NCBI GenBank assembly: GCA_017505635.1
Contig: JAFVOU010000042.1
Span: forward strand, 21,371 to 85,370
Length of the DNA: 64,000 nt
Direction of reading: 5' to 3'
Source: Oscillospiraceae bacterium
Lineage (GTDB): Bacteria > Bacillota > Clostridia > Oscillospirales > Ruminococcaceae
Shown: in pieces, positions 1 through 7,400 of the stretch
Layout of the letters: every line of letters begins with the position of its first letter
How positions within the stretch are numbered: the stretch's first letter is position 1
The notes under the pieces: model-generated
What the model was told of the DNA's origin: nothing
The model's database searches: none
The model's input: the letters and a program-made list of their open reading frames with translations, nothing else
Made by a program: the position numbers and the translations under genes

Positions 1-2103
1 GAATTTTACGTTGAGTCCCAGCCCACGCATTATGTTTTCGGCATCAGATGCAGATTTATTTGTCAGGTCAGGAACTGTGACCATTACACTTTCTGTATCA
101 GCGTCGGTATACAGCACAACAATGCTGCCTTTCTGAACCTTCATACTGTTCAGCGGGAACTGGGAAACAACGGTATTACCGCTGCCCACAACCTTAACAT
201 TAAAGCCTGCACGCTGCAAAGTTACCCTTGCATCTGTTACATTTTGTCCGGTTACATAGTTTACATGCTGGCTTACATTTGCTTTTTCAGCCTCGGTATA
301 TACCGGTTCCACACCAAGATACGGAAGTATTTCACCCATAAGGTCACCTACAACAGGACCTGACAGGTTACCGCCGTAGTATGAATATGTTCTTGGTTCG
401 TCAAAGAATATAAGTATTGCAATTTCAGGGTCATCACAAGGTGCAACACCAACGTAGGAAGCAATATAGTCATCGTCCATTGCTGTGTCCAGTTTCTGTG
501 ATGTACCGGATTTGCCGCCTACACGGTAACCCGGAACATAGGACCATCTTGCATTGTAGTTTGTGCCGTTTTCCAGCAACATACCACAGATAAGTTCGCT
601 AACTTCTTCACTGATAACCTGACGTTTAGGTTCCGGTGTAAGATCTTTTACCACATTGCCGTCCTCATCCACAAGTGAGGAAACAAGATGTGGTGTAACA
701 AGGTTGCCGCCGTTTACCGCTGTGGCAACCGCTGTAATCATTTGTATAGGTGTAACTTTAAAGGTCTGGCCGAAAGAGTTACTTGCCAGACTTGTTTCGT
801 TCATTGTCTGTGCATTGTAGGTAATGCTTTTCTGTTCGCCCGGCAGGTCTATACCTGTTTTCTCGGACATACCAAAGGATTCAAAGTAATCCACAAATGT
901 CTGGATACCCATTCGCTGACCCATATCTATAAATGATGGGTTGCAGGACTGGATAAGTGCCTGTTCGAATGTAAGCGGGCCGTGACCTGAAGTCTGGTTG
1001 CACTTGATACGCCAGCCTCCGACTTCAACATAACCTTTGCAGTAAAAGCCCGTGTGTGTTGTTGCCGCACCGCTATCCAGTGCTGATGCTGCCGTTACAA
1101 TTTTGAAAACCGAACCAGGCTCGTAAAGGTCAGAAACCGCCTTGTTTCTCCACTGTGTCTGACGTGCCTGACTTACCGCATTGTTGTATTCTGCGTCATC
1201 TGTAATGGCTTCTATTGCAGCCTTTACCTCTTCATCGTATATTTCAAAAGGCTGGTTAGGGTCAAAGTCCGGTTTGGTTGACATTGCATAAATTTCGCCT
1301 GTTTTAACGTTCATAACAATGCCTACACCACGGCACTGTACGTTGTATTCTTCAACCTTGGCGGACAGACGTTTTTCAAGAAAATGCTGTATTGTCTCGT
1401 CTATTGTGGTAACAAGGCTGTAGCCGTTGCGGGCTGCATTGAGTTCTTCATATTCATAACCCATATCAAGCCCCCAGCCGTTTTTAGCCGAAATTACCCT
1501 GCCCTGAACACCTGTAAGTTCTTCATCATAATAACTTTCAAGCCCTGCAAGACCCTGATTGTCGGTGCCGCAGAAACCAAGAATTGTTGCAGCAAAACTG
1601 CCGTAAGGATAATAGCGTTTGTAATCTTCCACAAGATTTACACCATCTATTTCTTCCTCCTGACACCACTGACGGATGGCATCTGCTTCGGGTTTATCTA
1701 TTTTATATTCAATTATCTCGTAATAGCTGCTGGTTTTTTTAAGTTTTTCAAGGGTTCTTTCCCTGTCTGCACCAAGAATTTCTTCCAGCTTTTCTGCAAT
1801 GCGTGCATGCTGTTCTTCATCGCTTTCTGCAGGAGAAACAAAAACCGTCCAAACAGTTGCACTCTGTGCAAGCACCTTCATATTGCGGTCATATATTGTG
1901 CCGCGTTTAGGGGATATTTTTGTATCCCGCAGCTGTATCGAAGATGCCTTGACCTTGTATTCCTCGTAATTTACAATCTGAACATTAATCATATTGTAAA
2001 CAATACAGGCAACACCAAGAAAAACGAACAGCATAACAAGATTTGCTCTTTTGCTCATTTTTGATGTCACTTTATTCTGATTAACCTTTGAATTTTTATC
2101 CAA
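1..2103 (-). CDS. PASTA-domain class B penicillin-binding protein (FtsI/SpoVD family), 3' end outside window
   Basis: Septal or spore-cortex transpeptidase that cross-links peptidoglycan outside the membrane. The 701 visible codons show a short basic N-terminus, one TM (about residues 20-40), a dimerisation domain (ISPKRGTIYDR), then the three active-site motifs: SVFK (Ser about 330), SCN (about 386) and KSGT (about 530). One complete PASTA domain follows (about 600-670) and a second begins at the window edge. The chosen start is TTG at 2103, seven bases after GAGGT; the in-frame ATG at 2058 has no comparable ribosome binding site and would remove the basic leader. It follows ftsL by 121 bp as the last visible gene of mraZ-rsmH-ftsL. 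Two PASTA domains recall Bacillus PBP2B, but clostridial genes here are often called spoVD; sequence alone does not decide. Confidence 0.93.
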   Translation of the reverse strand, partial: MDKNSKVNQNKVTSKMSKRANLVMLFVFLGVACIVYNMINVQIVNYEEYKVKASSIQLRDTKISPKRGTIYDRNMKVLAQSATVWTVFVSPAESDEEQHARIAEKLEEILGADRERTLEKLKKTSSYYEIIEYKIDKPEADAIRQWCQEEEIDGVNLVEDYKRYYPYGSFAATILGFCGTDNQGLAGLESYYDEELTGVQGRVISAKNGWGLDMGYEYEELNAARNGYSLVTTIDETIQHFLEKRLSAKVEEYNVQCRGVGIVMNVKTGEIYAMSTKPDFDPNQPFEIYDEEVKAAIEAITDDAEYNNAVSQARQTQWRNKAVSDLYEPGSVFKIVTAASALDSGAATTHTGFYCKGYVEVGGWRIKCNQTSGHGPLTFEQALIQSCNPSFIDMGQRMGIQTFVDYFESFGMSEKTGIDLPGEQKSITYNAQTMNETSLASNSFGQTFKVTPIQMITAVATAVNGGNLVTPHLVSSLVDEDGNVVKDLTPEPKRQVISEEVSELICGMLLENGTNYNARWSYVPGYRVGGKSGTSQKLDTAMDDDYIASYVGVAPCDDPEIAILIFFDEPRTYSYYGGNLSGPVVGDLMGEILPYLGVEPVYTEAEKANVSQHVNYVTGQNVTDARVTLQRAGFNVKVVGSGNTVVSQFPLNSMKVQKGSIVVLYTDADTESVMVTVPDLTNKSASDAENIMRGLGLNVKF

Positions 2104-2224
2104 GACAATAACCTCGTTTATTAAATGTCCATATACAGAAAACAGGGCTTACTGTTAAGAGGTCTACACGCAAGTCATAGCGTGAACCCCTAAGTGTAAA
2201 CCCTTGTTGTTTATGTATATTTTT

Positions 2225-2701
2225 TTATTGTGCAAAATATGACAAAACCGGCTGAACGGCTTCTTCGATTTTATCACCTAAATTTTCACCGCTGAACTCC
2301 ACCTTGTTTTCGCTTTCTATTTCGATGTATTCAACCTGTGCGGAATCCATTTTTACCATACCCAAAACATTCACGGCATAGTCTTCGATTTCATTCAGAC
2401 TCATACGGCTTTCCAGTGTAAAATCAAGATATGCTTTTTCACTTTCAAGTTCAGTGATTTCTTTCTGCACCTGTGAGATATCTGTTGTAATTTCTGTAAT
2501 CTGGCTGTTTGTGTAGATAACACCTATAACCATACTTACAGCAACTGCTATGGACAATACGTTCAGAACAGTTTTAAAGGCTTTTTTATTTTTAAGCTTA
2601 ACAGTTTTTGCCTGCTGCTGTGGCTTTGACTGTTTTTCCGGTTTTGGCTCCAGCAGAGATTCGTACATCGACAAATCATATGCAATATTCTGTCTGTCCA
2701 T
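2225..2701 (-). CDS. ftsL: FtsL-like cell division protein
   Basis: Small bitopic membrane protein expected to join the DivIB-FtsL-DivIC subcomplex that activates septal peptidoglycan synthesis. At 158 residues it has a charged, Gln/Lys-rich cytoplasmic segment (1-42), one TM (about 43-64) and a heptad-like extracellular coiled coil (about 66-100) with ITEITTDISQVQ-type spacing. FtsL proteins diverge strongly, so the call rests on topology and on position between rsmH (37 bp upstream) and the PBP gene. The C-terminal 40 residues are acidic. Confidence 0.85.
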   Translation of the reverse strand: MDRQNIAYDLSMYESLLEPKPEKQSKPQQQAKTVKLKNKKAFKTVLNVLSIAVAVSMVIGVIYTNSQITEITTDISQVQKEITELESEKAYLDFTLESRMSLNEIEDYAVNVLGMVKMDSAQVEYIEIESENKVEFSGENLGDKIEEAVQPVLSYFAQ

Positions 2702-2738
2702 AACTTGTTTCTCCTTTACAGTTTATTATATGTTCTGC

Positions 2739-3665
2739 TTAAAGTTTTTCTATGATTCTCAGTTTTGCGGAACGGCTGCGGCGGTTTTCTTCCTGTTCCT
2801 GTGTGTCCGCTTCGATTGGTTTTTTGGTTATCAGTTTACCTTTTGCCTTACCGCCGCAAACACATATCGGCAGTTCTTTAGGACAGGTACAGCTGATTGT
2901 AAGGTCTTTAAAATATTGTTTAACCATTCTGTCTTCGAGAGAATGGAATGTAATGATACACATTCTGCCGCCCGGATTAAGCATTTCAAACAAATCTTCA
3001 AGCGCATCCTTAAGTGCACCAAGTTCGTCATTTACTGCTATGCGCAAAGCCTGAAATGTTTTTCTGGACGGATTTTTGCTTTTGCGGCGTTCTGCTGCAG
3101 GATAAGCGCTGTTTACAATTTCACTTAACTGTGTGGTTGTTGTAATAGGCTGTGTTTCGCGGTAGGCCACGATTTTTTTAGCAATACCGTATGCAAATTT
3201 TTCTTCACCGTATTCACGGAGTATATCTGTAATCTCCTGCAGGGAAAGTGTGTTTACAAGGTCTGCCGCAGAAGGTCCTTCCTTGCTCATACGCATATCA
3301 AGATATGCTTCGGCATTATAGCTGAACCCGCGTTCGGCAGTATCCAGCTGATAACTTGATACACCAAGGTCAAGCAGCACACCGTCTATTTTTTCTATGC
3401 CCTCTTTTTTAAGGGCATATTTTGCATCACGGAAGTTTGTCTGTATAACCTTTGCAGGCAAACCGCTTAATCTTTCTGTGGCAACTGCAACTGCATCAGG
3501 GTCCTGGTCAAGACCGTACAGCATACCCTCTGTCAGATGCTTTGCAATTTCTCTGGAGTGTCCTGCGCCGCCACAGGTACCGTCCACATAAATGCCGTCA
3601 GGCTTTATGGCAAGACCGTCAATACACTGTTCAAGCATTATTGATTTGTGGCTGAATTCGCTCAT
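2739..3665 (-). CDS. rsmH: 16S rRNA (cytosine(1402)-N(4))-methyltransferase RsmH (MraW)
   Basis: SAM-dependent methyltransferase that modifies C1402 of 16S rRNA in the decoding centre. The protein is 308 residues, typical of the family. It starts MSEFSHKSIMLEQ, has the SAM-binding loop GTCGGAGHS near residue 30, LLDLGVSSYQLD in the middle and ITFHSLEDRMVK in the C-terminal half. The ATG at 3665 is preferred over a longer in-frame start at 3758: it follows GGAG by eight bases and lies one base after the mraZ stop. Second gene of the mraZ operon and probably translationally coupled to it. Confidence 0.97.
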   Translation of the reverse strand: MSEFSHKSIMLEQCIDGLAIKPDGIYVDGTCGGAGHSREIAKHLTEGMLYGLDQDPDAVAVATERLSGLPAKVIQTNFRDAKYALKKEGIEKIDGVLLDLGVSSYQLDTAERGFSYNAEAYLDMRMSKEGPSAADLVNTLSLQEITDILREYGEEKFAYGIAKKIVAYRETQPITTTTQLSEIVNSAYPAAERRKSKNPSRKTFQALRIAVNDELGALKDALEDLFEMLNPGGRMCIITFHSLEDRMVKQYFKDLTISCTCPKELPICVCGGKAKGKLITKKPIEADTQEQEENRRSRSAKLRIIEKL

Positions 3666-3666
3666 A

Positions 3667-4086
3667 CTAAAACTCCAGTTCTTCCATTGCTGCTTCGATA
3701 TCAGCAAAGTCCATTTCGCTTTCCTGTTTTTCGTAAGCTGCTTTATCCCAAATTTCAACGTGGTTGCCCGCGCCGATAATTATTACGTCTTTTGTTATAT
3801 TTGCGTGATTTTTAAGGTACTGCGGCAGCAGGATACGCCCCTGCTTGTCCGGTGTTACATCCATAGCATTTGCATAAAGCATTCGCTGGATATCGCGGGT
3901 TTTAACCATACTTTTTGCTTTGAGGATTTCGGCAATTCTGTTCCATTCTTTTTCGGCATAGCCGATGATGCATCCGTCAAGCCATTTGGTTATATAGAAT
4001 GTTTCGCCAAGTTCCGCACGCAGTTTCGGAGGAAAGTTCACACGGCTTTTGGCGTCAAGTGTATGTTCGTATCTGCCTATAAGCAT
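3667..4086 (-). CDS. mraZ: Transcriptional regulator MraZ
   Basis: DNA-binding protein of the AbrB/SpoVT fold and known repressor of its own division operon. The 139 residues carry two tandem MraZ domains, each with the DxxxR signature: LDAKSRVNFP (residues 10-19) and PDKQGRILLP in the second half. First gene of the dcw operon, with an AGGAGG-type site before its ATG. Three regularly spaced CCCAC (GTGGG) boxes lie 55-79 bp upstream, as expected for autoregulation. Confidence 0.97.
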   Translation of the reverse strand: MLIGRYEHTLDAKSRVNFPPKLRAELGETFYITKWLDGCIIGYAEKEWNRIAEILKAKSMVKTRDIQRMLYANAMDVTPDKQGRILLPQYLKNHANITKDVIIIGAGNHVEIWDKAAYEKQESEMDFADIEAAMEELEF

Positions 4087-4140
4087 AAACTTTACCTCCT
4101 TCTCAAAACTACGGGTTTGCGGCGATTTTTAAAACTTTCG

Positions 4141-4165
4141 CCCACAACTGCCCACAACTACCCAC
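4141..4165 (-). promoter_or_regulatory. Triple MraZ box
   Basis: On the minus strand three GTGGG pentamers occur at exact 10-bp periodicity (4165-4161, 4155-4151 and 4145-4141) separated by TAGTT and CAGTT. MraZ is known to bind direct GTGGG/TGGGN repeats with 5-nt spacers. The array lies just downstream of the predicted -10 at 4178-4183, a position suited to repression. Confidence 0.85.
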
Positions 4166-4177
4166 TTTTATACCAAA

Positions 4178-4206
4178 ATAATATCATAAATTGCTGTCAA
4201 ATGCAA
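4178..4206 (-). promoter_or_regulatory. Predicted sigma-A promoter of the mraZ operon
   Basis: Minus-strand TTGCAT (4206-4201), a 17-bp spacer and TATTAT (4183-4178). An overlapping TTGACA at 4200-4195 has no -10 at normal spacing. The MraZ boxes cover the start region. Confidence 0.55.
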
Positions 4207-4378
4207 TATAAATATATGAAATTCACAAATTAAATTTTGTGAAAAATCCACATTTCAAGCGGTTTTTTGACATTTTTCATCTTTGGAAAAGTTTTCCACT
4301 TGCTGCTCTTGATATGTTGATAAAATGCATTGCAAAAGTTATAATAATTTTATAAAAATATCCTTTGGAGACAGTTTT

Positions 4379-4888
4379 ATGAAGCATCTGACAGAAGATT
4401 TTTTTACACAGAATGCTTATGATGCCGCACAGCAGCTTATAGGCAAATGGATATGCAGGCGCATTGACGGGCAGGTTTTCAGATTTCAGATTACCGAAAC
4501 CGAATGCTATATAGGCAGTTTTGACACTGCCTGCCACGCACATAAAGGAAAAACCGCCCGCACACAGATTATGTGGCACGAAGGCGGTGTTTGCTATGTT
4601 TATTTGTGTTATGGCATACATCAGATGCTGAACTTTATAACCGGCAGCGAAGGCGAAGCCGAAGGTGTGCTTATCAGAGGTGTGCGTGGTGCCAAAGGTC
4701 CTGGCAGGGCCACAAAAGCTATGCAGATTGACAAATCCCTGTATGGAGAAAGTCTGCTTACCAAAGATAAAATATGGGTGGAAGATGACGGAAAAACTTA
4801 TGAATTATGTTCATCAAAACGCATCGGTATAGGTTATGCAAGCCAGGAAGACCAGGACAGGCTGTGGCGGTTTGAACTGAAAGAATAA
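4379..4888 (+). CDS. DNA-3-methyladenine glycosylase (AAG/MPG type)
   Basis: Base-excision repair enzyme that removes alkylated purines such as 3-methyladenine. The 169 residues match the short bacterial Mpg family: ETECYIG and DTACHAHKG near the N-terminus, the YVYLCYGIHQMLN segment that shapes the active site, and VLIRG followed by GPGRATKAM. ATG at 4379 follows TTTGGAGA; an upstream in-frame ATG at 4325 lacks a site. Divergent from mraZ and followed by a strong hairpin terminator. Confidence 0.93.
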   Translation: MKHLTEDFFTQNAYDAAQQLIGKWICRRIDGQVFRFQITETECYIGSFDTACHAHKGKTARTQIMWHEGGVCYVYLCYGIHQMLNFITGSEGEAEGVLIRGVRGAKGPGRATKAMQIDKSLYGESLLTKDKIWVEDDGKTYELCSSKRIGIGYASQEDQDRLWRFELKE

Positions 4889-4930
4889 CCACACTGTTTA
4901 TAACTTTTATATTTCGTCTCATTATGCAAA

Positions 4931-4968
4931 AACAGGTTGTCTTTTAAAGACAACCTGTTTTTTATTTT
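4931..4968. terminator. Bidirectional intrinsic terminator
   Basis: Perfect stem AACAGGTTGTCTTT (4931-4944) with AAAGACAACCTGTT (4946-4959), then TTTTTATTTTT. The minus-strand side also ends in a T run, so it can serve both the glycosylase and the converging DUF1835 gene. Confidence 0.9.
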
Positions 4969-4975
4969 TATAATT

Positions 4976-5788
4976 TTAATAATTTTTCCGGAGTTTTCTG
5001 TGGTACAGTGCAGGCCCGCGGCTTGTCTTTGGCACAACCTGCAGTATTTCGCTTTCGATAAGTTTTTCCATGCGCAGGGCTACAAAAGCATCTCCTATGC
5101 CAAGATATTTACCCAATACCCTGCCGATAACCTCTGCCTGAATAAACTCGTCTTCCATCAGGTCAATTTCATCCCAGATATATTTATCATAAATATCCTC
5201 CGATACACTGCGCACCTTGCCATTTAATACTGCACGAAGATTGGAGTCCTCACGTTTAAGATTCCACCATTGCTGTGAATATCCCCAGTATTCCCTGGTT
5301 TTATCCTGTGTGAATTCAAGATATTTATGCCAGTCCTTCGGTGGCACTTCTCCCCAGCCTAAAAGTTCTGTTATAGTATTTGTTTCTTTGTCAAAAGTAT
5401 ATTTTGGCAGTTTAACCGTATACACTTTGTTCACTTTATCGCTTATATTGCGCAGTTCTGCCATAAACCACAGCAGACCACAGCGTTCGGCAGAAAAATC
5501 GCTGTACCATATGCGCACATCTTCCCCGTTTTTTATACGGTTCATAACTGTTTCAAAATCTTCTTTTGCTTTCTCAAACTGTATTTTTGCAGCTTTCTGT
5601 GTGTCATCGTCATAGATGCTGTACAAAGCATCCAGAACAGCCAGACGTTTTTCGCCTATGCCCTCTTCGGTTATATCTCCCATATCCCACGCAAGGCCAA
5701 AGCAGAATATGTCATCATATCTGTCTCTGAATGTCTGTGATGCTTTAAGGCTGCCCGCTGCACTCTCGCTGAATAAAATTTCTATCAT
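4976..5788 (-). CDS. DUF1835 domain-containing protein
   Basis: Protein of unknown function, 270 residues. The N-terminus MIEILFSESAAGSLKAS matches the DUF1835 signature, a Rossmann-like start with a small-residue turn. The middle is acidic and helical, with VRIWYSDFSAERCGLLWFM as a recognisable DUF1835 core. The C-terminal region (about 170-265) resembles the DUF3658 half these proteins often carry; that part is less certain. No signal peptide or TM. ATG at 5788 is chosen because GGAGG lies seven bases upstream; a start at 5806 would put that site inside the gene. Monocistronic between two terminators. Confidence 0.75.
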   Translation of the reverse strand: MIEILFSESAAGSLKASQTFRDRYDDIFCFGLAWDMGDITEEGIGEKRLAVLDALYSIYDDDTQKAAKIQFEKAKEDFETVMNRIKNGEDVRIWYSDFSAERCGLLWFMAELRNISDKVNKVYTVKLPKYTFDKETNTITELLGWGEVPPKDWHKYLEFTQDKTREYWGYSQQWWNLKREDSNLRAVLNGKVRSVSEDIYDKYIWDEIDLMEDEFIQAEVIGRVLGKYLGIGDAFVALRMEKLIESEILQVVPKTSRGPALYHRKLRKNY

Positions 5789-5851
5789 AACTGCCTCCAT
5801 AACCAAAAAACAAGTTTACGGCTTATATATTCAGTATACCATAAAAATAAA

Positions 5852-5880
5852 AAAGGGACATATAAATGCCCCTTTATTTT
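5852..5880. terminator. Intrinsic terminator of topB-malQ
   Basis: Stem AAAGGGACAT (5852-5861) with ATGCCCCTTT (5866-5875), one mismatch, flanked by T-rich runs on both strands. It lies directly after the malQ stop on the minus strand. Confidence 0.8.
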
Positions 5881-5888
5881 TATAAAAA

Positions 5889-7376
5889 TTAAACTCTGTA
5901 GTAAAGTTCGGTTACATAAGCCATATATCTGCAGGTTTCATCATCAAACTGTTCAGGAACAAGACGCCATTTCCAGTTGTTAACCGCTGTGCCAGGTGTA
6001 TTGATACGTGCTTCGTCGCCAAGTTCAAGATAATCCTGCAGGGAAACAATTGCAAGGTTTGCAGGAGATGAAAGTGTGTGACGGATAAAGCGGTTTTTCT
6101 CCCACACTTCTGTATAGAACATCATATACTGACCGGAATAGTTCTTTTCTTCCCAGCTCAAGGAATCGTACCAGCCTTTTGCTGTCTGGTTATCGTGTGT
6201 GCCTGTATAAACCACGCAGTTTTTGATGTGGTTATGTAAGAGATATTCGCTTTCCACACCTTTTGTAAAACCAAACTGCATAATTTTCATACCAGGATAG
6301 CCTGTTTCATCAAGCAGTTTACGCACACCTGCTGTAATATGACCAAGGTCTTCAGCAATAATTTTTACATCGCCAAGTTCTGCCTTGATTGCTTCAAACA
6401 ACTCGATACCAGGGCCTTTTTTCCACTTGCCGTTTTCGGCAGTTTCGTCTTTTGCCGGAATGGAATAGAATTTTTCAAAACCGCGGAAATGGTCAATACG
6501 TACAACATCATACATTTCAAACAATGCTTTTACACGGCTTACCCACCATTTAAAGCCTTCTTCTTTATGCACTTTCCAGGCATAGAGCGGATTGCCCCAA
6601 AGCTGACCTGTTTTTGAGAAAGCATCAGGCGGACAGCCTGCAACTTCTTTTGGACTGCCATCTTTTTTAAGGTCAAAAAGATGTTTGTTCGCCCATACAT
6701 CTGCACTGTCAAGACCAAGATAGATTGGAATATCACCAATAAGCTGAACACCGTGTTTGTTAGCATATTTTTTAAGCTCTGACCACTGTTTAAAGAACAG
6801 GAACTGAACAAAGCAGTAATAGCCTATCTCTTCACTGAGACGTTCTTTTGCTGCATCCATTGCAGCATCTTCCCTGAGCTTTTCGCCTTTTTTCCACTGT
6901 GTCCACGGACCGTTGTTTTCATCACGGAGTGCCATGTACAAAGCATAGTCTTCCAGCCAGTGTGCATTTTTTTCTGCAAAGGTTTTGTATGCCTTTGTTT
7001 TGAGCACATCTTTGCCGTTTGCATATGCAAGTTTCAACACAGCTTTTCTGCCTTTTGATACTGCTTCGTAATCAACATGGCTTGGGTCATCACCCCAGTT
7101 AACGGAATTGCAGTCTTCTTCTGTAAGATAGCCGTCTTCCACAAGCATATCAAGGTCTATAAAATAAAAGTTGCCTGCAAAAGTGGAATATGCCATATAA
7201 GGGCTGTCGCCAAAGCCTGTAGGGCCATGTGGCAGCACCTGCCAGTAACTCTGCTTGCCTGCTTCCAGCTTGTCGATAAAATTGTATGCTTCTTTGCCGA
7301 ATGTGCCTATACCATATTTTGAAGGAAGGCTGAATACAGGCAGAAGCACGCCTGCTTTTCTTTTTTCGAAAACCAT
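5889..7376 (-). CDS. malQ: 4-alpha-glucanotransferase (amylomaltase)
   Basis: GH77 disproportionating enzyme that transfers maltooligosaccharide units between alpha-1,4-glucans in the cytoplasm. The 495 residues start with the family hallmark LLPVFSLPSKYGIGTFG and have QVLPHGPTGFGDSPY (substrate channel). Candidate catalytic residues are Asp about 294 in VVRIDHFRGF (nucleophile), Glu about 341 in IIAEDLG (acid/base) and Asp about 393 in GTHDNQT. ATG follows GGAGG. It starts 24 bp after topB and is probably cotranscribed. No glycogen genes are nearby. Confidence 0.96.
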   Translation of the reverse strand: MVFEKRKAGVLLPVFSLPSKYGIGTFGKEAYNFIDKLEAGKQSYWQVLPHGPTGFGDSPYMAYSTFAGNFYFIDLDMLVEDGYLTEEDCNSVNWGDDPSHVDYEAVSKGRKAVLKLAYANGKDVLKTKAYKTFAEKNAHWLEDYALYMALRDENNGPWTQWKKGEKLREDAAMDAAKERLSEEIGYYCFVQFLFFKQWSELKKYANKHGVQLIGDIPIYLGLDSADVWANKHLFDLKKDGSPKEVAGCPPDAFSKTGQLWGNPLYAWKVHKEEGFKWWVSRVKALFEMYDVVRIDHFRGFEKFYSIPAKDETAENGKWKKGPGIELFEAIKAELGDVKIIAEDLGHITAGVRKLLDETGYPGMKIMQFGFTKGVESEYLLHNHIKNCVVYTGTHDNQTAKGWYDSLSWEEKNYSGQYMMFYTEVWEKNRFIRHTLSSPANLAIVSLQDYLELGDEARINTPGTAVNNWKWRLVPEQFDDETCRYMAYVTELYYRV

Positions 7377-7400
7377 AATCTGTCCTCCGATTTTCTTATT

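Noticed and set aside
4246..4300. DnaA-box-like AATCCACA and TTTTCCACT and the TGGAAAAGTTTTCCA palindrome upstream of the glycosylase gene
   Set aside because: Only two degenerate boxes, no AT-rich unwinding element or dnaA/dnaN nearby, so not an origin. The palindrome may be chance.
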